The notes under the pieces were generated by a model. It worked only from the letters and a program-made list of their open reading frames with translations, did no database searches and was not told the origin of the DNA. DNA of 64,000 bases from contig NZ_AP026764.1 in the NCBI RefSeq assembly GCF_026000435.1, forward strand, positions 1,798,001 through 1,862,000, in the 5' to 3' direction. This document shows positions 1 through 8,624 of the stretch, one piece after another. Origin of the DNA: Vibrio sp. STUT-A11 (GTDB taxonomy: Bacteria > Pseudomonadota > Gammaproteobacteria > Enterobacterales > Vibrionaceae). Every line of letters starts with the position of its first letter. Positions within the stretch are counted from its first letter, which is position 1. Both the position numbers and the translations under genes were made by a program.

Positions 1-1295
1 TCGCCCAAGATAGCAACATCAATCTTGGCTGCTTTAAGAATTTGCACCATCGACTTGAGGATACGTTGGCTACGCATATCAAACGCACCATCAGACACCC
101 AGAACAGCACATCTGCACGTTTGACTTCAGACATCAATTTCAGATCCTGGTCTGCTGCCCAGTTAGAACGTTTGTTCGGGTTATGACCATTCGGGTTATC
201 AGTGAAGATGATGTTTTCCAGTACTTCCGCACCTTTGTTTGGTGTTTCGCCTTTTTCAAGCGTTAAGAAGCGACGCATATCAACAATCGCATCCACGTGT
301 TCGATCATCATCGGACATTCTTCGACACACGCGCGGCAAGTCGTACATGACCATAGTGTTTCTGCGTTTAGAACACCACCAACGATTGGTTTGTGTGGGT
401 CACCTTTTGCACAACCGGTTTCTTTACCTGGATATGGGCTACCAGCGTAATTTTCATCCGTACCACCAGCTAGTCCCACAACCATGTCCTGGATAAGCTT
501 CTTAGGGTTAAGAGGCTGCCCTGCAGCAAATGCCGGACATACCGCTTCACAACGACCACACTGAACACACGCATCAAAGCCCAGCAACTGATTCCATTTA
601 AAATCACTTGGATTTTCAACGCCCAGCTTTTTAGCATCAAGATCTACTGGTTTTAAGCCGGTTGAACGACCACCACCAAAGCGCTCCGGACGACGGTGAA
701 ATGCTAAGTGCAATGCACCAGCAAACGCGTGCTTCATTGGTCCGCCCCAGCCCATACCAAGGAACATCTCACCGACGCCCCATACGATAGCAGCAAGTAG
801 GACAACCGCAGCAACCACGTTAAACACATCGCCAACCAACTGAGTCGCAGGCAGTGTCACAAGGAAGAAGCTCACCGAGAACATGATCAAGCTTTTCGGC
901 AGTCTCATCCAAGGGCCTTTAGACAGGCGCGATGGTGGATTTAGTCGACGTTTTGCGACAAACAACGCGCCGCAAAACATTAAGCCAAGTGAGCCAAGTA
1001 GTACCCAAGATAAGATTTGCGGCTCCAGGTTAAACACGTGAACCGCGAAGATGAGCACAACTGACAGGACGAAACCGCCTGCCGTTGCAACGTGAGTGTT
1101 AGACATCACTTTGTCGCGCGCTACCACGTGGTGCAAGTCCACAAGGTAACGGCGAGGCATGGCTGCTAACCCTGCAAAAAAGGCAACACTTTCGGCTTGC
1201 CCTCTCCGCCACATCATAATGCGGCGGAGCATCCCTATAACAGCCAGGGCTCCGGCTGTTATAAGTAAGATAGGAAGTAGTGACTCTAGGACCAT
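1..1295 (-). CDS. dgcB: DgcB-type iron-sulfur subunit of dimethylglycine demethylase (partial)
   Basis: The reading frame starts at ATG 1295 and runs off the left edge, so about 431 N-terminal residues are visible and the C-terminus is missing. The first ~220 residues hold several hydrophobic membrane segments. They are followed by two ferredoxin-like [4Fe-4S] motifs, CVQCGRCEAVCP and CTTCRACVEECP, as in heterodisulfide-reductase-type (Fe-S) proteins. In Pseudomonas, DgcB pairs with the flavoprotein DgcA to demethylate dimethylglycine to sarcosine and pass electrons toward ETF and the membrane. The gene follows dgcA with a 9-bp gap, so the two are surely co-transcribed. The assignment rests on domain order and on the dgcA neighbour; a generic (Fe-S) oxidoreductase subunit is the fallback. 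Confidence 0.88.
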   Translation of the reverse strand, partial: MVLESLLPILLITAGALAVIGMLRRIMMWRRGQAESVAFFAGLAAMPRRYLVDLHHVVARDKVMSNTHVATAGGFVLSVVLIFAVHVFNLEPQILSWVLLGSLGLMFCGALFVAKRRLNPPSRLSKGPWMRLPKSLIMFSVSFFLVTLPATQLVGDVFNVVAAVVLLAAIVWGVGEMFLGMGWGGPMKHAFAGALHLAFHRRPERFGGGRSTGLKPVDLDAKKLGVENPSDFKWNQLLGFDACVQCGRCEAVCPAFAAGQPLNPKKLIQDMVVGLAGGTDENYAGSPYPGKETGCAKGDPHKPIVGGVLNAETLWSCTTCRACVEECPMMIEHVDAIVDMRRFLTLEKGETPNKGAEVLENIIFTDNPNGHNPNKRSNWAADQDLKLMSEVKRADVLFWVSDGAFDMRSQRILKSMVQILKAAKIDVAILG

Positions 1296-1304
1296 AAGCC
1301 CCCC

Positions 1305-3368
1305 TTACAGATCTTTACATAGACGTAGTGCATCGTAGAGTGCAGCGTGAGTATTACGCTGTGAAACACAGTCACCCAAGCGCCATAGGATCATGCCGTC
1401 ATTGTCTTGAGATAGGACTGGTTGCGCCTGTGATGCAAACAAGGTTTCAACGTCGATTTGGCCTTTGTTTACTGACTCAGCTTTCAACTCGTAGTAAAGC
1501 GCTTCATTTGGACGAATGCCGTTTTCTACTACCACTTGGTCAACAACGCGTTCTTCTTTCGCACCCGTGTATTCGTTCTCTAGCAGAGCGATTAGGTTGT
1601 CACCTTCACGGTATACTTTCAGCAGAGCAAGGTCTGAAGTCATGATGACTTCTTTCTCATACAAACTACGGTAGTAAGTTGGGAACGTCGTACCACCGAT
1701 ACCAACACCTGGTTTGATATCATCAGTAACGAGTTCAACTTGTGAGCCTTTAGAAGTCAGGTAATCTGCCGCCGACATACCAGAGAATTCACAGATTGTG
1801 TCGTAAACCAGAACATTCTTACCCGGTTCAACTGTGCCGTTAAGGATATCCCAAGAAGACACAACCAAGCCTTCTTCTGCACCCCAGTCTGGGTTCTGTT
1901 CGATGAATGGCGTACCACCAGTTGCAAGAATACAAACATCAGGTTTAAGTTCACGAATCATGTCCGCGTTAGCTGCAGTCTCTAGGATAACTTCAACGCC
2001 AAGACGGTCTAACTCCATTGCCAACCAACGTGTGATACCAGCCATCTGATCACGTTGCGGTGCTTTCGCTGCGATGGTGATTTGTCCACCTAGCTCACTC
2101 GCTTTTTCGACTAGAGTAACCTTATGACCACGCTCAGCCGCAACACGTGCTGCTTCCATACCACCAGGGCCACCACCAATCACAACAACTTTACGGATAG
2201 ATCCAGTTGTTTTTTCGATCAGGTGAGGCATGCCCATGTGCTCACGGGATGTCGCCGCGTTCTGGATGCACAATACATCTAGACCCATGTACTGACGGTC
2301 GATACAGTAGTTCGCGCCAACACATTGGCGAATCTGATCGGTTTGACCTAGTTTAATTTTGGTGATCAAGTGTGGATCCGCAATATGCGCACGAGTCATA
2401 CCAACAAAATCAACGTAACCCGCTTCAAGAATACGCTTCGCTTGGTTTGGGTCTTTGATGTTTTGCGCGTGGATAACTGGTACTGAAACCACTTCTTTAA
2501 TACCAGCCGCCAAGTGAAGGAATGGCTCTGGCGGGTAGCTCATGTTAGGGATAACGTTTGCTAGCGTGTTGTGCGTATCACAACCAGAACCAACAACGCC
2601 GAAGTAATCGACCATCTTAGTTGCATCGTAGTACGCCGCGATTTCTTTCATGTCGTCATGGTTCAAACCATCAGGATGGAACTCATCACCCGTAATACGC
2701 ATACCGACAACAAAGTCAGGACCAACCGCTTCACGTACCGCTTTTAGTACTTCCATACCAAAGCGCATGCGGTTTTCAAAGCTTCCACCCCATTGGTCAG
2801 TACGCTTGTTAACACGTGGCGACCAGAATTGGTCGATCATGTGCTGGTGAACTGCAGATAGCTCAACGCCGTCCAGACCACCTTCTTTTGCGCGAACTGC
2901 CGCTTTCGCGAAGTCGTCGATGATGCGCCAGATTTCTTCTTCTTCAATAGTCTTACATGTTGCGCGGTGAACCGGCTCACGTACGCCAGATGGAGACATC
3001 AGGTTTGGCCAATGCTCACCATCCCAACGAGAACGACGTCCCATGTGAGTAATCTGAATCATGATTTTGCCGCCATGCTTGTGCACAGCATCGGCTAGAT
3101 TTTGGAAATGAGGAATGATGCGATCGGTTGAAAGGTTAACTGAGCTCCACCAGCTTTGTGGGCTATCAATTGAAACCACACTTGAACCGCCACAGATACA
3201 TAGACCACAGCCACCTTTGGCTTTTTCTTCGTAGTATTTTACGTAGCGATCAGTCGTCATACCACCGTCGGTGGCATAAACTTCTGCGTGTGCAGTACTG
3301 ACAACACGGTTACGAATGGTCGTTTTGTTAATTTTTAATGGTTGGAATAGAATATCGAACTGAGACAT
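1305..3368 (-). CDS. dgcA: DgcA-type dimethylglycine demethylase flavoprotein
   Basis: This 687-residue protein has the trimethylamine-dehydrogenase/old-yellow-enzyme layout. An FMN TIM barrel fills about residues 1-370, with cysteines CVGANYC for a [4Fe-4S] cluster near 345-352, followed by an FAD/NAD(P)-binding domain starting at VVVIGGGPGGMEAARVAAE. The N-terminus (RNRVVSTAHAEVYATDGG) matches what I recall of Pseudomonas DgcA, and the length is also the same. It oxidatively demethylates dimethylglycine, an intermediate of glycine betaine breakdown, in the cytoplasm with DgcB as electron partner. It is the third gene of a four-gene operon (dipeptidase, DUF5943, dgcA, dgcB). No gbcA/gbcB betaine demethylase is in view, so the first step must be encoded elsewhere. 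Confidence 0.9.
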   Translation of the reverse strand: MSQFDILFQPLKINKTTIRNRVVSTAHAEVYATDGGMTTDRYVKYYEEKAKGGCGLCICGGSSVVSIDSPQSWWSSVNLSTDRIIPHFQNLADAVHKHGGKIMIQITHMGRRSRWDGEHWPNLMSPSGVREPVHRATCKTIEEEEIWRIIDDFAKAAVRAKEGGLDGVELSAVHQHMIDQFWSPRVNKRTDQWGGSFENRMRFGMEVLKAVREAVGPDFVVGMRITGDEFHPDGLNHDDMKEIAAYYDATKMVDYFGVVGSGCDTHNTLANVIPNMSYPPEPFLHLAAGIKEVVSVPVIHAQNIKDPNQAKRILEAGYVDFVGMTRAHIADPHLITKIKLGQTDQIRQCVGANYCIDRQYMGLDVLCIQNAATSREHMGMPHLIEKTTGSIRKVVVIGGGPGGMEAARVAAERGHKVTLVEKASELGGQITIAAKAPQRDQMAGITRWLAMELDRLGVEVILETAANADMIRELKPDVCILATGGTPFIEQNPDWGAEEGLVVSSWDILNGTVEPGKNVLVYDTICEFSGMSAADYLTSKGSQVELVTDDIKPGVGIGGTTFPTYYRSLYEKEVIMTSDLALLKVYREGDNLIALLENEYTGAKEERVVDQVVVENGIRPNEALYYELKAESVNKGQIDVETLFASQAQPVLSQDNDGMILWRLGDCVSQRNTHAALYDALRLCKDL

Positions 3369-3450
3369 GGTTTACCCCTGTACCAGCCTCGCTTGCGAAC
3401 AAGCAAGGCTGTCTTCCTTGACTGACTTACAAATGGATTGATGTTGGTGT

Positions 3451-3984
3451 TTAGGCGATTGGTGTTACTTCAAAGACGCCGTAATCGCACCCTTCCTCAG
3501 CACCACTTTGTGTTTGTACTGCTTTGGTTTTCACTGACAGACCCAAGCTCTCAGCGATTTGGTCAATTGCGCCAGCGAACCAGCCTGTAAACATGTAATC
3601 CACTTTGCGGTTAACTTTTCCGTACTGGTATACGAAACATGAATTTTCCAAACGAACTCGCGCTTCACCTTTCTCAATGTCAAGGTGCTCAGTGACAAAG
3701 AAACCCCAGCCGCGTTGAGATAGGCGCTTCATGTAATGTTCAAATACGGCATCGCCAGAAAGGCCGTGTTCTTCGGCTTCTTTTTCACACCAGTAGTAAG
3801 CTGACTTGTAGCCTGCTTTGTACAAGATGTCTGCGTAACGCTCCGCACCGATCTCTTCTTCAATACCCATATGGTTATTTACAAAAAAGTGACGCGGTAC
3901 ATACAGCATTGGTAAGGCATCCGTTGTCCAAACCCCTGTTTCGTCATCGACCAAGATTGGCATTTCAGGTGCGTGTGTACTCAT
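3451..3984 (-). CDS. DUF5943-type protein of the dimethylglycine operon
   Basis: A 177-residue soluble protein without signal peptide or membrane segment. It resembles the gene between the dipeptidase and dgcA in Pseudomonas betaine-catabolic clusters (DUF5943, related to 4-vinyl-reductase/V4R small-molecule domains). The middle (residues ~45-100) is rich in Tyr, Trp and Glu and contains KAGYKSAYYWCEKEAEEHG, typical of the V4R fold. The biochemical role is unknown; an accessory or sensor role in demethylation is only suggested by conserved neighbourhood. Gaps are 82 bp to dgcA and 69 bp to the dipeptidase, consistent with one transcript. Confidence 0.72.
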   Translation of the reverse strand: MSTHAPEMPILVDDETGVWTTDALPMLYVPRHFFVNNHMGIEEEIGAERYADILYKAGYKSAYYWCEKEAEEHGLSGDAVFEHYMKRLSQRGWGFFVTEHLDIEKGEARVRLENSCFVYQYGKVNRKVDYMFTGWFAGAIDQIAESLGLSVKTKAVQTQSGAEEGCDYGVFEVTPIA

Positions 3985-4053
3985 ATCGTATTCTTCCTTT
4001 TATACAATTAACTAACTCGTTATATATTTATATTTTTATGTGTGACGCTGGGG

Positions 4054-5031
4054 TTATTCACCCCAGACTTCGCCTAGTACGCGAAGCCAGTTTTCGCCCA
4101 TGATCTTGCGAACTTGAGTTTCAGAGAAACCGTGACGTAACAGTGCTTCTGTTAAATTAGGGAACTCACCTAAAGTCCGAATGCCTTCAGGGTTAATGAT
4201 TTCGCCAAAATTGGTTAGTCGGCGTGCATAGCCTTTATCATGCGTTAGCCACTCAAAGAACGGCTGACCGTGACCTTGTGTGAAATCAGTACCGATACCG
4301 ATTTGGTCTTCACCGACCAGGTCGAAGATGTAAGCGATCGCTTCAACGTAGTCATCAATCGTTGAATGAATGCCGTTTTTAAGAAAAGGTGCGAACATCG
4401 TTACACCGATGAAGCCACCATGGTCTGCGATAAATCTCAGTTCTTCATCTGACTTATTGCGCGGATGATCTTTTAAACCACTAGGCAGACAGTGTGAGTA
4501 ACAAACTGGTTTTTCAGAAGCCAGAATGACTTCTTTGGAAGTCTTAGCGCCCACATGCGACAGGTCACACATGATGCCCACTTTATTCATTTCCGCGACA
4601 ATCTCGTGGCCGAAACCAGACAAGCCACCGTCGCGCTCATAACAACCGGTACCAACCAGGTTTTGTGTGTTGTAACACATCTGAACAACGCCGACGCCAA
4701 GGTCTTTAAACACCTGCACATAGCCAAGCTGGTCTTCAAAAGCATGGGCATTTTGAAAGCCCATAATAACGCCGGTTTTACCCTGCTGCTTTGCCTTGCG
4801 GATGTCGTCGGTAGTGCGAACTTTAATAACTAAATCATTGTTATCTTCAAGGAGGTTATTCATTTCTACGATATTGTTTACCGTATTCTGGAAGCCTTCC
4901 CAAACAGAAACTGTACAGTTTGCAGCAGTGAGGCCGCCTTTGCGCATGTCTTCAAACAGTGCTCGGTCCCACTTCGCGATAACCAGGCCATCAATCACTA
5001 TTGAATCATCATGTAAGTCCGTTGCGTTCAT
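4054..5031 (-). CDS. Renal-dipeptidase (M19) family metallohydrolase of the dgc operon
   Basis: A 325-residue protein of the membrane dipeptidase (M19) family, recognisable from GVGVVQMCYNTQNLVGTGC, the CDLSHVG segment and PVCYSHC, which hold the zinc-coordinating His residues, and from GIGTDFTQGHG near the C-terminus. It lacks a signal peptide, so it is cytoplasmic here. It is the first gene of the dgc operon; in Pseudomonas the homologous gene occupies the same place, but its substrate in betaine metabolism is not established to my knowledge. A dipeptide or an N-methylated amide could be cleaved; I would not go beyond family level. Confidence 0.85.
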   Translation of the reverse strand: MNATDLHDDSIVIDGLVIAKWDRALFEDMRKGGLTAANCTVSVWEGFQNTVNNIVEMNNLLEDNNDLVIKVRTTDDIRKAKQQGKTGVIMGFQNAHAFEDQLGYVQVFKDLGVGVVQMCYNTQNLVGTGCYERDGGLSGFGHEIVAEMNKVGIMCDLSHVGAKTSKEVILASEKPVCYSHCLPSGLKDHPRNKSDEELRFIADHGGFIGVTMFAPFLKNGIHSTIDDYVEAIAYIFDLVGEDQIGIGTDFTQGHGQPFFEWLTHDKGYARRLTNFGEIINPEGIRTLGEFPNLTEALLRHGFSETQVRKIMGENWLRVLGEVWGE

Positions 5032-5039
5032 TTTTAAAC

Positions 5040-5076
5040 CCTATTCTTCCCTTTCCTCGTTAGTCTCCAGAATAGG
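5040..5076 (-). promoter_or_regulatory. Inverted repeat in the leader of the dgc operon
   Basis: CCTATTCT (5040-5047) and AGAATAGG (5069-5076) are perfect 8-bp arms separated by 21 bp, just upstream of the dipeptidase start at 5031. The purine-rich ribosome-binding stretch lies inside the loop and near the arm. It may be a protein operator (for GbdR) or an RNA hairpin that affects translation. Only the repeat itself is seen. Confidence 0.3.
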
Positions 5077-5154
5077 TATTACAGGGGATTAAAAGTGTTC
5101 TAAAAACGGCATTCCGAATCCCTTTTGCGTAACGCTAAGCGACAAACTGCAAAC

Positions 5155-5194
5155 AAAAAAAGACCGCCATCGTGTTGGATGGCGGTCTTTTTTT
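5155..5194. terminator. Bidirectional rho-independent terminator
   Basis: A perfect 10-bp stem, GACCGCCATC / GATGGCGGTC, with a 6-nt loop is flanked by seven A on the left and seven T on the right. It therefore works in both directions, but here it serves the gbdR-like gene that ends at 5207 on the minus strand. Confidence 0.93.
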
Positions 5195-5206
5195 ATTACA
5201 AACGAA

Positions 5207-6340
5207 TTAGATCGAGATTGAGCCGTATGTGGGTTCATGCTGCGCTTCAAATAACGCTTTCGATGAACGCAATGGCGTATCAAATTGCATCAAATCCACA
5301 ATGGTATTTGATTCTAAGGCCGGCGGAGCGACACTCACGTTAGCCACAGCAGCAGAATGTGTCCCCAACCTTTCTGCTTTCGGCGAAATCCCAATGTGAA
5401 CGCGGTAACATTTACTAAAGTGTGGTGAAGAGACAAAGCCACATGCTGTTGCGATCTCGATAATCGACATCGATGTTTGTCTTAGTAACTGTCTTGCGCG
5501 GTTCAGTCTTAGCTTGAGGTAGTATTTTGATGGTGAGCATTGCAAATATTTCTGGAACAGACGCTCTAATTGGCGACGGGATAAACCGACATACACTGCC
5601 AATTCATCCAGTTCAATGGTCTCTTCTATATTCGCTTCCATTAAAATAATAGCTTCGACTAATTTAGGCTGAGCCGTACCAATCGTATGCTTAAGCGGAA
5701 TGCGCTGTGTATCACTTTCACCGCGAATATTGTCGCAAATGAACATTTCTGAAATGCTTGAACCAAGTTCACGACCGTAATCTTTCTGGATCATGGTAAT
5801 CATCATGTCTAATGGCACAGAGCCGCCACTGCATGTCATTCGATCACGGTCAATAACAAACAAGTGGTTGAGGCAATTAACACGAGGATGACGCTCCTGA
5901 AGCGTAGCAAGACATTCCCAGTGCACGCTGCACTGATAGCCGTCCAGCAACCCCGCTTCCGCCAACACGTAAGCCCCCGTACATACGCCACCAAGGCCAA
6001 CATGTTTACGAGCTAAAGACTGTAACCAAGTCACTTGCTTACGCGTAAAACTGCGTGTGATATTTACACCACCCACTACAATCAATGTATCTAATTGGGG
6101 GGCATCTGCCATTGAACAATCTGGCTTGATGGTAATACCGTCACTAGCTTCAACGTAATCACCATCTTCTGATATCACATACCAATCATACAGTTCTTTC
6201 CCTGTCAGCTGGTTTGCCATGCGCATCGGTTCCACCGCTGATGAAAACGCGAGCATAGTAAAATTATCTAACAACAAAAAACCAATACGGTTTACTTCCT
6301 TGTTCGACGAGCCATCGAACTGATTTATTGAGACTGACAT
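5207..6340 (-). CDS. gbdR: GbdR-type AraC-family activator of betaine/dimethylglycine catabolism
   Basis: A 377-residue regulator with an N-terminal DJ-1/PfpI (GATase1-like) domain (residues ~15-200, from IGFLLLDNFTMLAFSSAVEP, including GGVCTGAYVLAEAG) and a C-terminal pair of AraC helix-turn-helix motifs (YVGLSRRQLERLFQKYL and ATACGFVSSPHFSKCYR). This is the architecture of GbdR, which senses betaine/dimethylglycine and activates gbc and dgc genes in Pseudomonas. The ATG at 6340 is chosen over an upstream TTG (6352) because GGAG sits 6 nt before it. It lies directly upstream of the dgc operon in the same orientation but is separated by a strong terminator. Confidence 0.85.
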   Translation of the reverse strand: MSVSINQFDGSSNKEVNRIGFLLLDNFTMLAFSSAVEPMRMANQLTGKELYDWYVISEDGDYVEASDGITIKPDCSMADAPQLDTLIVVGGVNITRSFTRKQVTWLQSLARKHVGLGGVCTGAYVLAEAGLLDGYQCSVHWECLATLQERHPRVNCLNHLFVIDRDRMTCSGGSVPLDMMITMIQKDYGRELGSSISEMFICDNIRGESDTQRIPLKHTIGTAQPKLVEAIILMEANIEETIELDELAVYVGLSRRQLERLFQKYLQCSPSKYYLKLRLNRARQLLRQTSMSIIEIATACGFVSSPHFSKCYRVHIGISPKAERLGTHSAAVANVSVAPPALESNTIVDLMQFDTPLRSSKALFEAQHEPTYGSISI

Positions 6341-7042
6341 AGCGCACTCCAATGTAAAGGAGATTTATTATTAACCGGTAGTGCTAGCTATTTTTTTGTT
6401 TTGGCTTAGCACACCGAATCGAGCACTTTTGTCTAAGCAACAACCATGCCTATATATCCAAATACAGCGCATACTTTTGCAACATCAAGTTTAAAACTAC
6501 AAGGGTCAATATATCTGCTTGAATAGCTTGCTTATTTTTTGGCAAGCCGAAAACAAATTTTGTCTCCGTAACATCCTACAGATGCCTTTCACCAACCGAC
6601 TGCAACCTCACGCACCAGAATGATGCAAAGTTAAACAAACATTCAACATAATTGACCCAATAAAAACCTTACAACGTAGAGGCTTAGAACAATTATTCGG
6701 TTCCATTTAAAACAATGATATAGCTAGAAAAATCCGTGTGTCTATTGGCAAAACAGAACGGTAAACTCATTGTTTTAAACGTTAATCGATGGTTACAATA
6801 TAGTTAACAAACCAAGATTTCAGTGAATTCGCACACATAAATAGCCTTCTTGACGAAAAAATTATTGCATCACGGGATATATATCTAAACGGCACATAAA
6901 CAAAGAAGCCAACATCTGTGGTCACACGATGCTGGCTTCTTTTAGGGGGTGTTTCACTGGTTTTCAGCCTCAATATTTTGAAGGTCAGATATTTCTATTT
7001 TGACCTTTATACTTTGGCTTACTTAGTGGGCAGGCTTCTTTC
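6341..7042. other. Long AT-rich intergenic region (702 bp)
   Basis: I find no convincing gene here. Short open frames lack ribosome-binding sites and codon bias. The left part must contain the promoter of the gbdR-like gene (minus strand); the right part holds the terminator at 6903-6943. Nothing else is recognised. Confidence 0.6.
6903..6943 (-). terminator. Terminator of the Tat-exported hydrolase gene
   Basis: AAGAAGCCA and TGGCTTCTT form the stem base, extended inward by CATC/GATG with a small mismatch, around a ~10-nt loop. On the minus strand it is followed by a T-rich run. It lies 100 bp downstream of the hydrolase stop at 7043. Confidence 0.7.
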
Positions 7043-8152
7043 TTAAGCTAAATGCTCCTTAAAGAAACCTTCCATTTTGTCGAACGGAATCACATCCATC
7101 TGATCATAAAGATCGGTATGGTTTGCGTCAGGAATGATCATCAATTCCTTTGGCTCTGCAGCGGCTTCATAAGCGGTTTCACTAAAGTAACGTGAGTGTG
7201 CTTTTTCACCATGAATAAGCAGAACAGGTCGTGGCGATATTTCTGCAATATACGTCAAGATCGGCATGTTCATAAACGACAGAGGCGTCGTGATGGTCCA
7301 TGAAGCATTGGAGTTGATTGCTCTTGGGTGGAAGCCACGTTGCGGATCTTTATAGTAAGCCGCATATTCAACCACAAATTGTGGCTCGCCGCCCTGTAAT
7401 TCAAGAGACACAGGGCCGTAAGCTGGCTCACCGTTTTCCGCATCTTTCCAGCGTTGCTGGCCCAATTGCTCTAGTCCTTGAGTACGTTGTTCAAGAGTAA
7501 CGCTATCGTTATAGCCTTTAGACATAACTCGGGTCATATCGTACATAGTGCTAGCCACAACCGCTTTAACGCGCTTGTCAATTGCGACTGCATTTAATGC
7601 CATGCCGCCCCAACCACAGATACCGATAACGCCAATACGCTCGCGATCAACATTTTCTAGCAAACCGATAAAGTCGACTGCTGCACTGAAATCTTCAGTA
7701 TTGATATCTGGAGAAGCAACATTACGTGGCTCACCACCGCTCTCACCTGTGTATGACGGGTCAAATGCTAGCGTAACGAACCCACGCTCTGCCATTGTTT
7801 GTGCATACAGACCAGATGACTGTTCTTTTACTGCACCAAAAGGGCCACTCAAGACGATCGCAGCTAATTTGCCAGTGCTTTCTTTTGGCTGATACAGATC
7901 AGCAGCAAGCGTAATACCGTAACGGTTTTTGAACGTGACTTTTTTGTGCTCAACCTTGTCGCTTTTAGCGAAAGTTTTATCCCAGCTATTACCTAATTCT
8001 AATGTCGTGCTTGCCATGGCCTGGCCTCCTGAAAGCGCACCAACACCTAAAGCAACCGCGCTTGCTCCTGCCATTTTCATTGCATTTCGGCGACTAACGT
8101 CTGGCAAGTCGTTGCCAGCGTTCGTGTTGTTGGTATCGTTGTGTTTGTTCAT
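7043..8152 (-). CDS. Tat-exported alpha/beta hydrolase (dienelactone-hydrolase-like)
   Basis: A 369-residue protein whose N-terminus carries a twin-arginine signal (SRRNAMKMAGASAVALGVGAL, cleavage near AMA-ST), so it is folded in the cytoplasm and exported to the periplasm. The hydrolase core shows the nucleophile elbow GICGWGG with Cys instead of Ser, as in dienelactone hydrolases and YcjY-like proteins, an acid region near LLIHGEKAHSR and a catalytic His at IPDANHTDLYD. The substrate is unknown. It is a single-gene unit with its own terminator. Similar genes often sit beside MarR/AraC-controlled oxidoreductases, as here, but no operon links them. Confidence 0.82.
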   Translation of the reverse strand: MNKHNDTNNTNAGNDLPDVSRRNAMKMAGASAVALGVGALSGGQAMASTTLELGNSWDKTFAKSDKVEHKKVTFKNRYGITLAADLYQPKESTGKLAAIVLSGPFGAVKEQSSGLYAQTMAERGFVTLAFDPSYTGESGGEPRNVASPDINTEDFSAAVDFIGLLENVDRERIGVIGICGWGGMALNAVAIDKRVKAVVASTMYDMTRVMSKGYNDSVTLEQRTQGLEQLGQQRWKDAENGEPAYGPVSLELQGGEPQFVVEYAAYYKDPQRGFHPRAINSNASWTITTPLSFMNMPILTYIAEISPRPVLLIHGEKAHSRYFSETAYEAAAEPKELMIIPDANHTDLYDQMDVIPFDKMEGFFKEHLA

Positions 8153-8624
8153 CTAGTTTCTCCTAGTAAGCCTGATAAGCTCGTCATCTCTGTTTCGGAA
8201 TTTGCTTAAATTAGTCATCCCCAACTTGAGACAACATGACTAGCTTAAGAGCGTGCATCGTTTAAGAGAGTGTTCCTCCTAACGACGTTTCTGCTATTTA
8301 TAATGCGACAAATCACCAACTATCAGTTATCCGGATACTACAAATTTCTTGCACAATCTTCCAATATAAGCAACGTAACACGGAATAACGACCGGACGTC
8401 ACTCTCAAAACCCATAGCATTTTCCACGCTAATTAGATGTTAATATATGATTTATATTAAGATTTAACAGAAACAAAAAGCAGTAGTCACTCAGTATCAC
8501 ATCACTCATCATGACGTTTCTATTGCCTAATTTTTCTCTTAGCTATTTTTCTTGCAGCAGAAATGCAAACCAGCCTAGTCATAAATGACTAGGCTGGTTC
8601 ATAACTCAATGAAAAATGTTGGTA
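8153..8624. other. Intergenic region with a terminator only (472 bp)
   Basis: AT-rich sequence holding the promoter region of the hydrolase gene on its left and a hairpin at 8568-8599 on its right. No coding frame of interest is seen on either strand. Confidence 0.55.
8568..8599 (-). terminator. Terminator hairpin of the alcohol dehydrogenase gene
   Basis: Perfect 13-bp arms AACCAGCCTAGTC (8568-8580) and GACTAGGCTGGTT (8587-8599) with a 6-nt loop lie 25 bp past the stop at 8625. The T-run on the minus strand is poor, but the stem is very strong. Confidence 0.7.

Noticed and set aside
7548..7892. 114-codon frame opposite the alpha/beta hydrolase
   Set aside because: Fully antisense to a well supported gene; codon pattern is the mirror of that gene.
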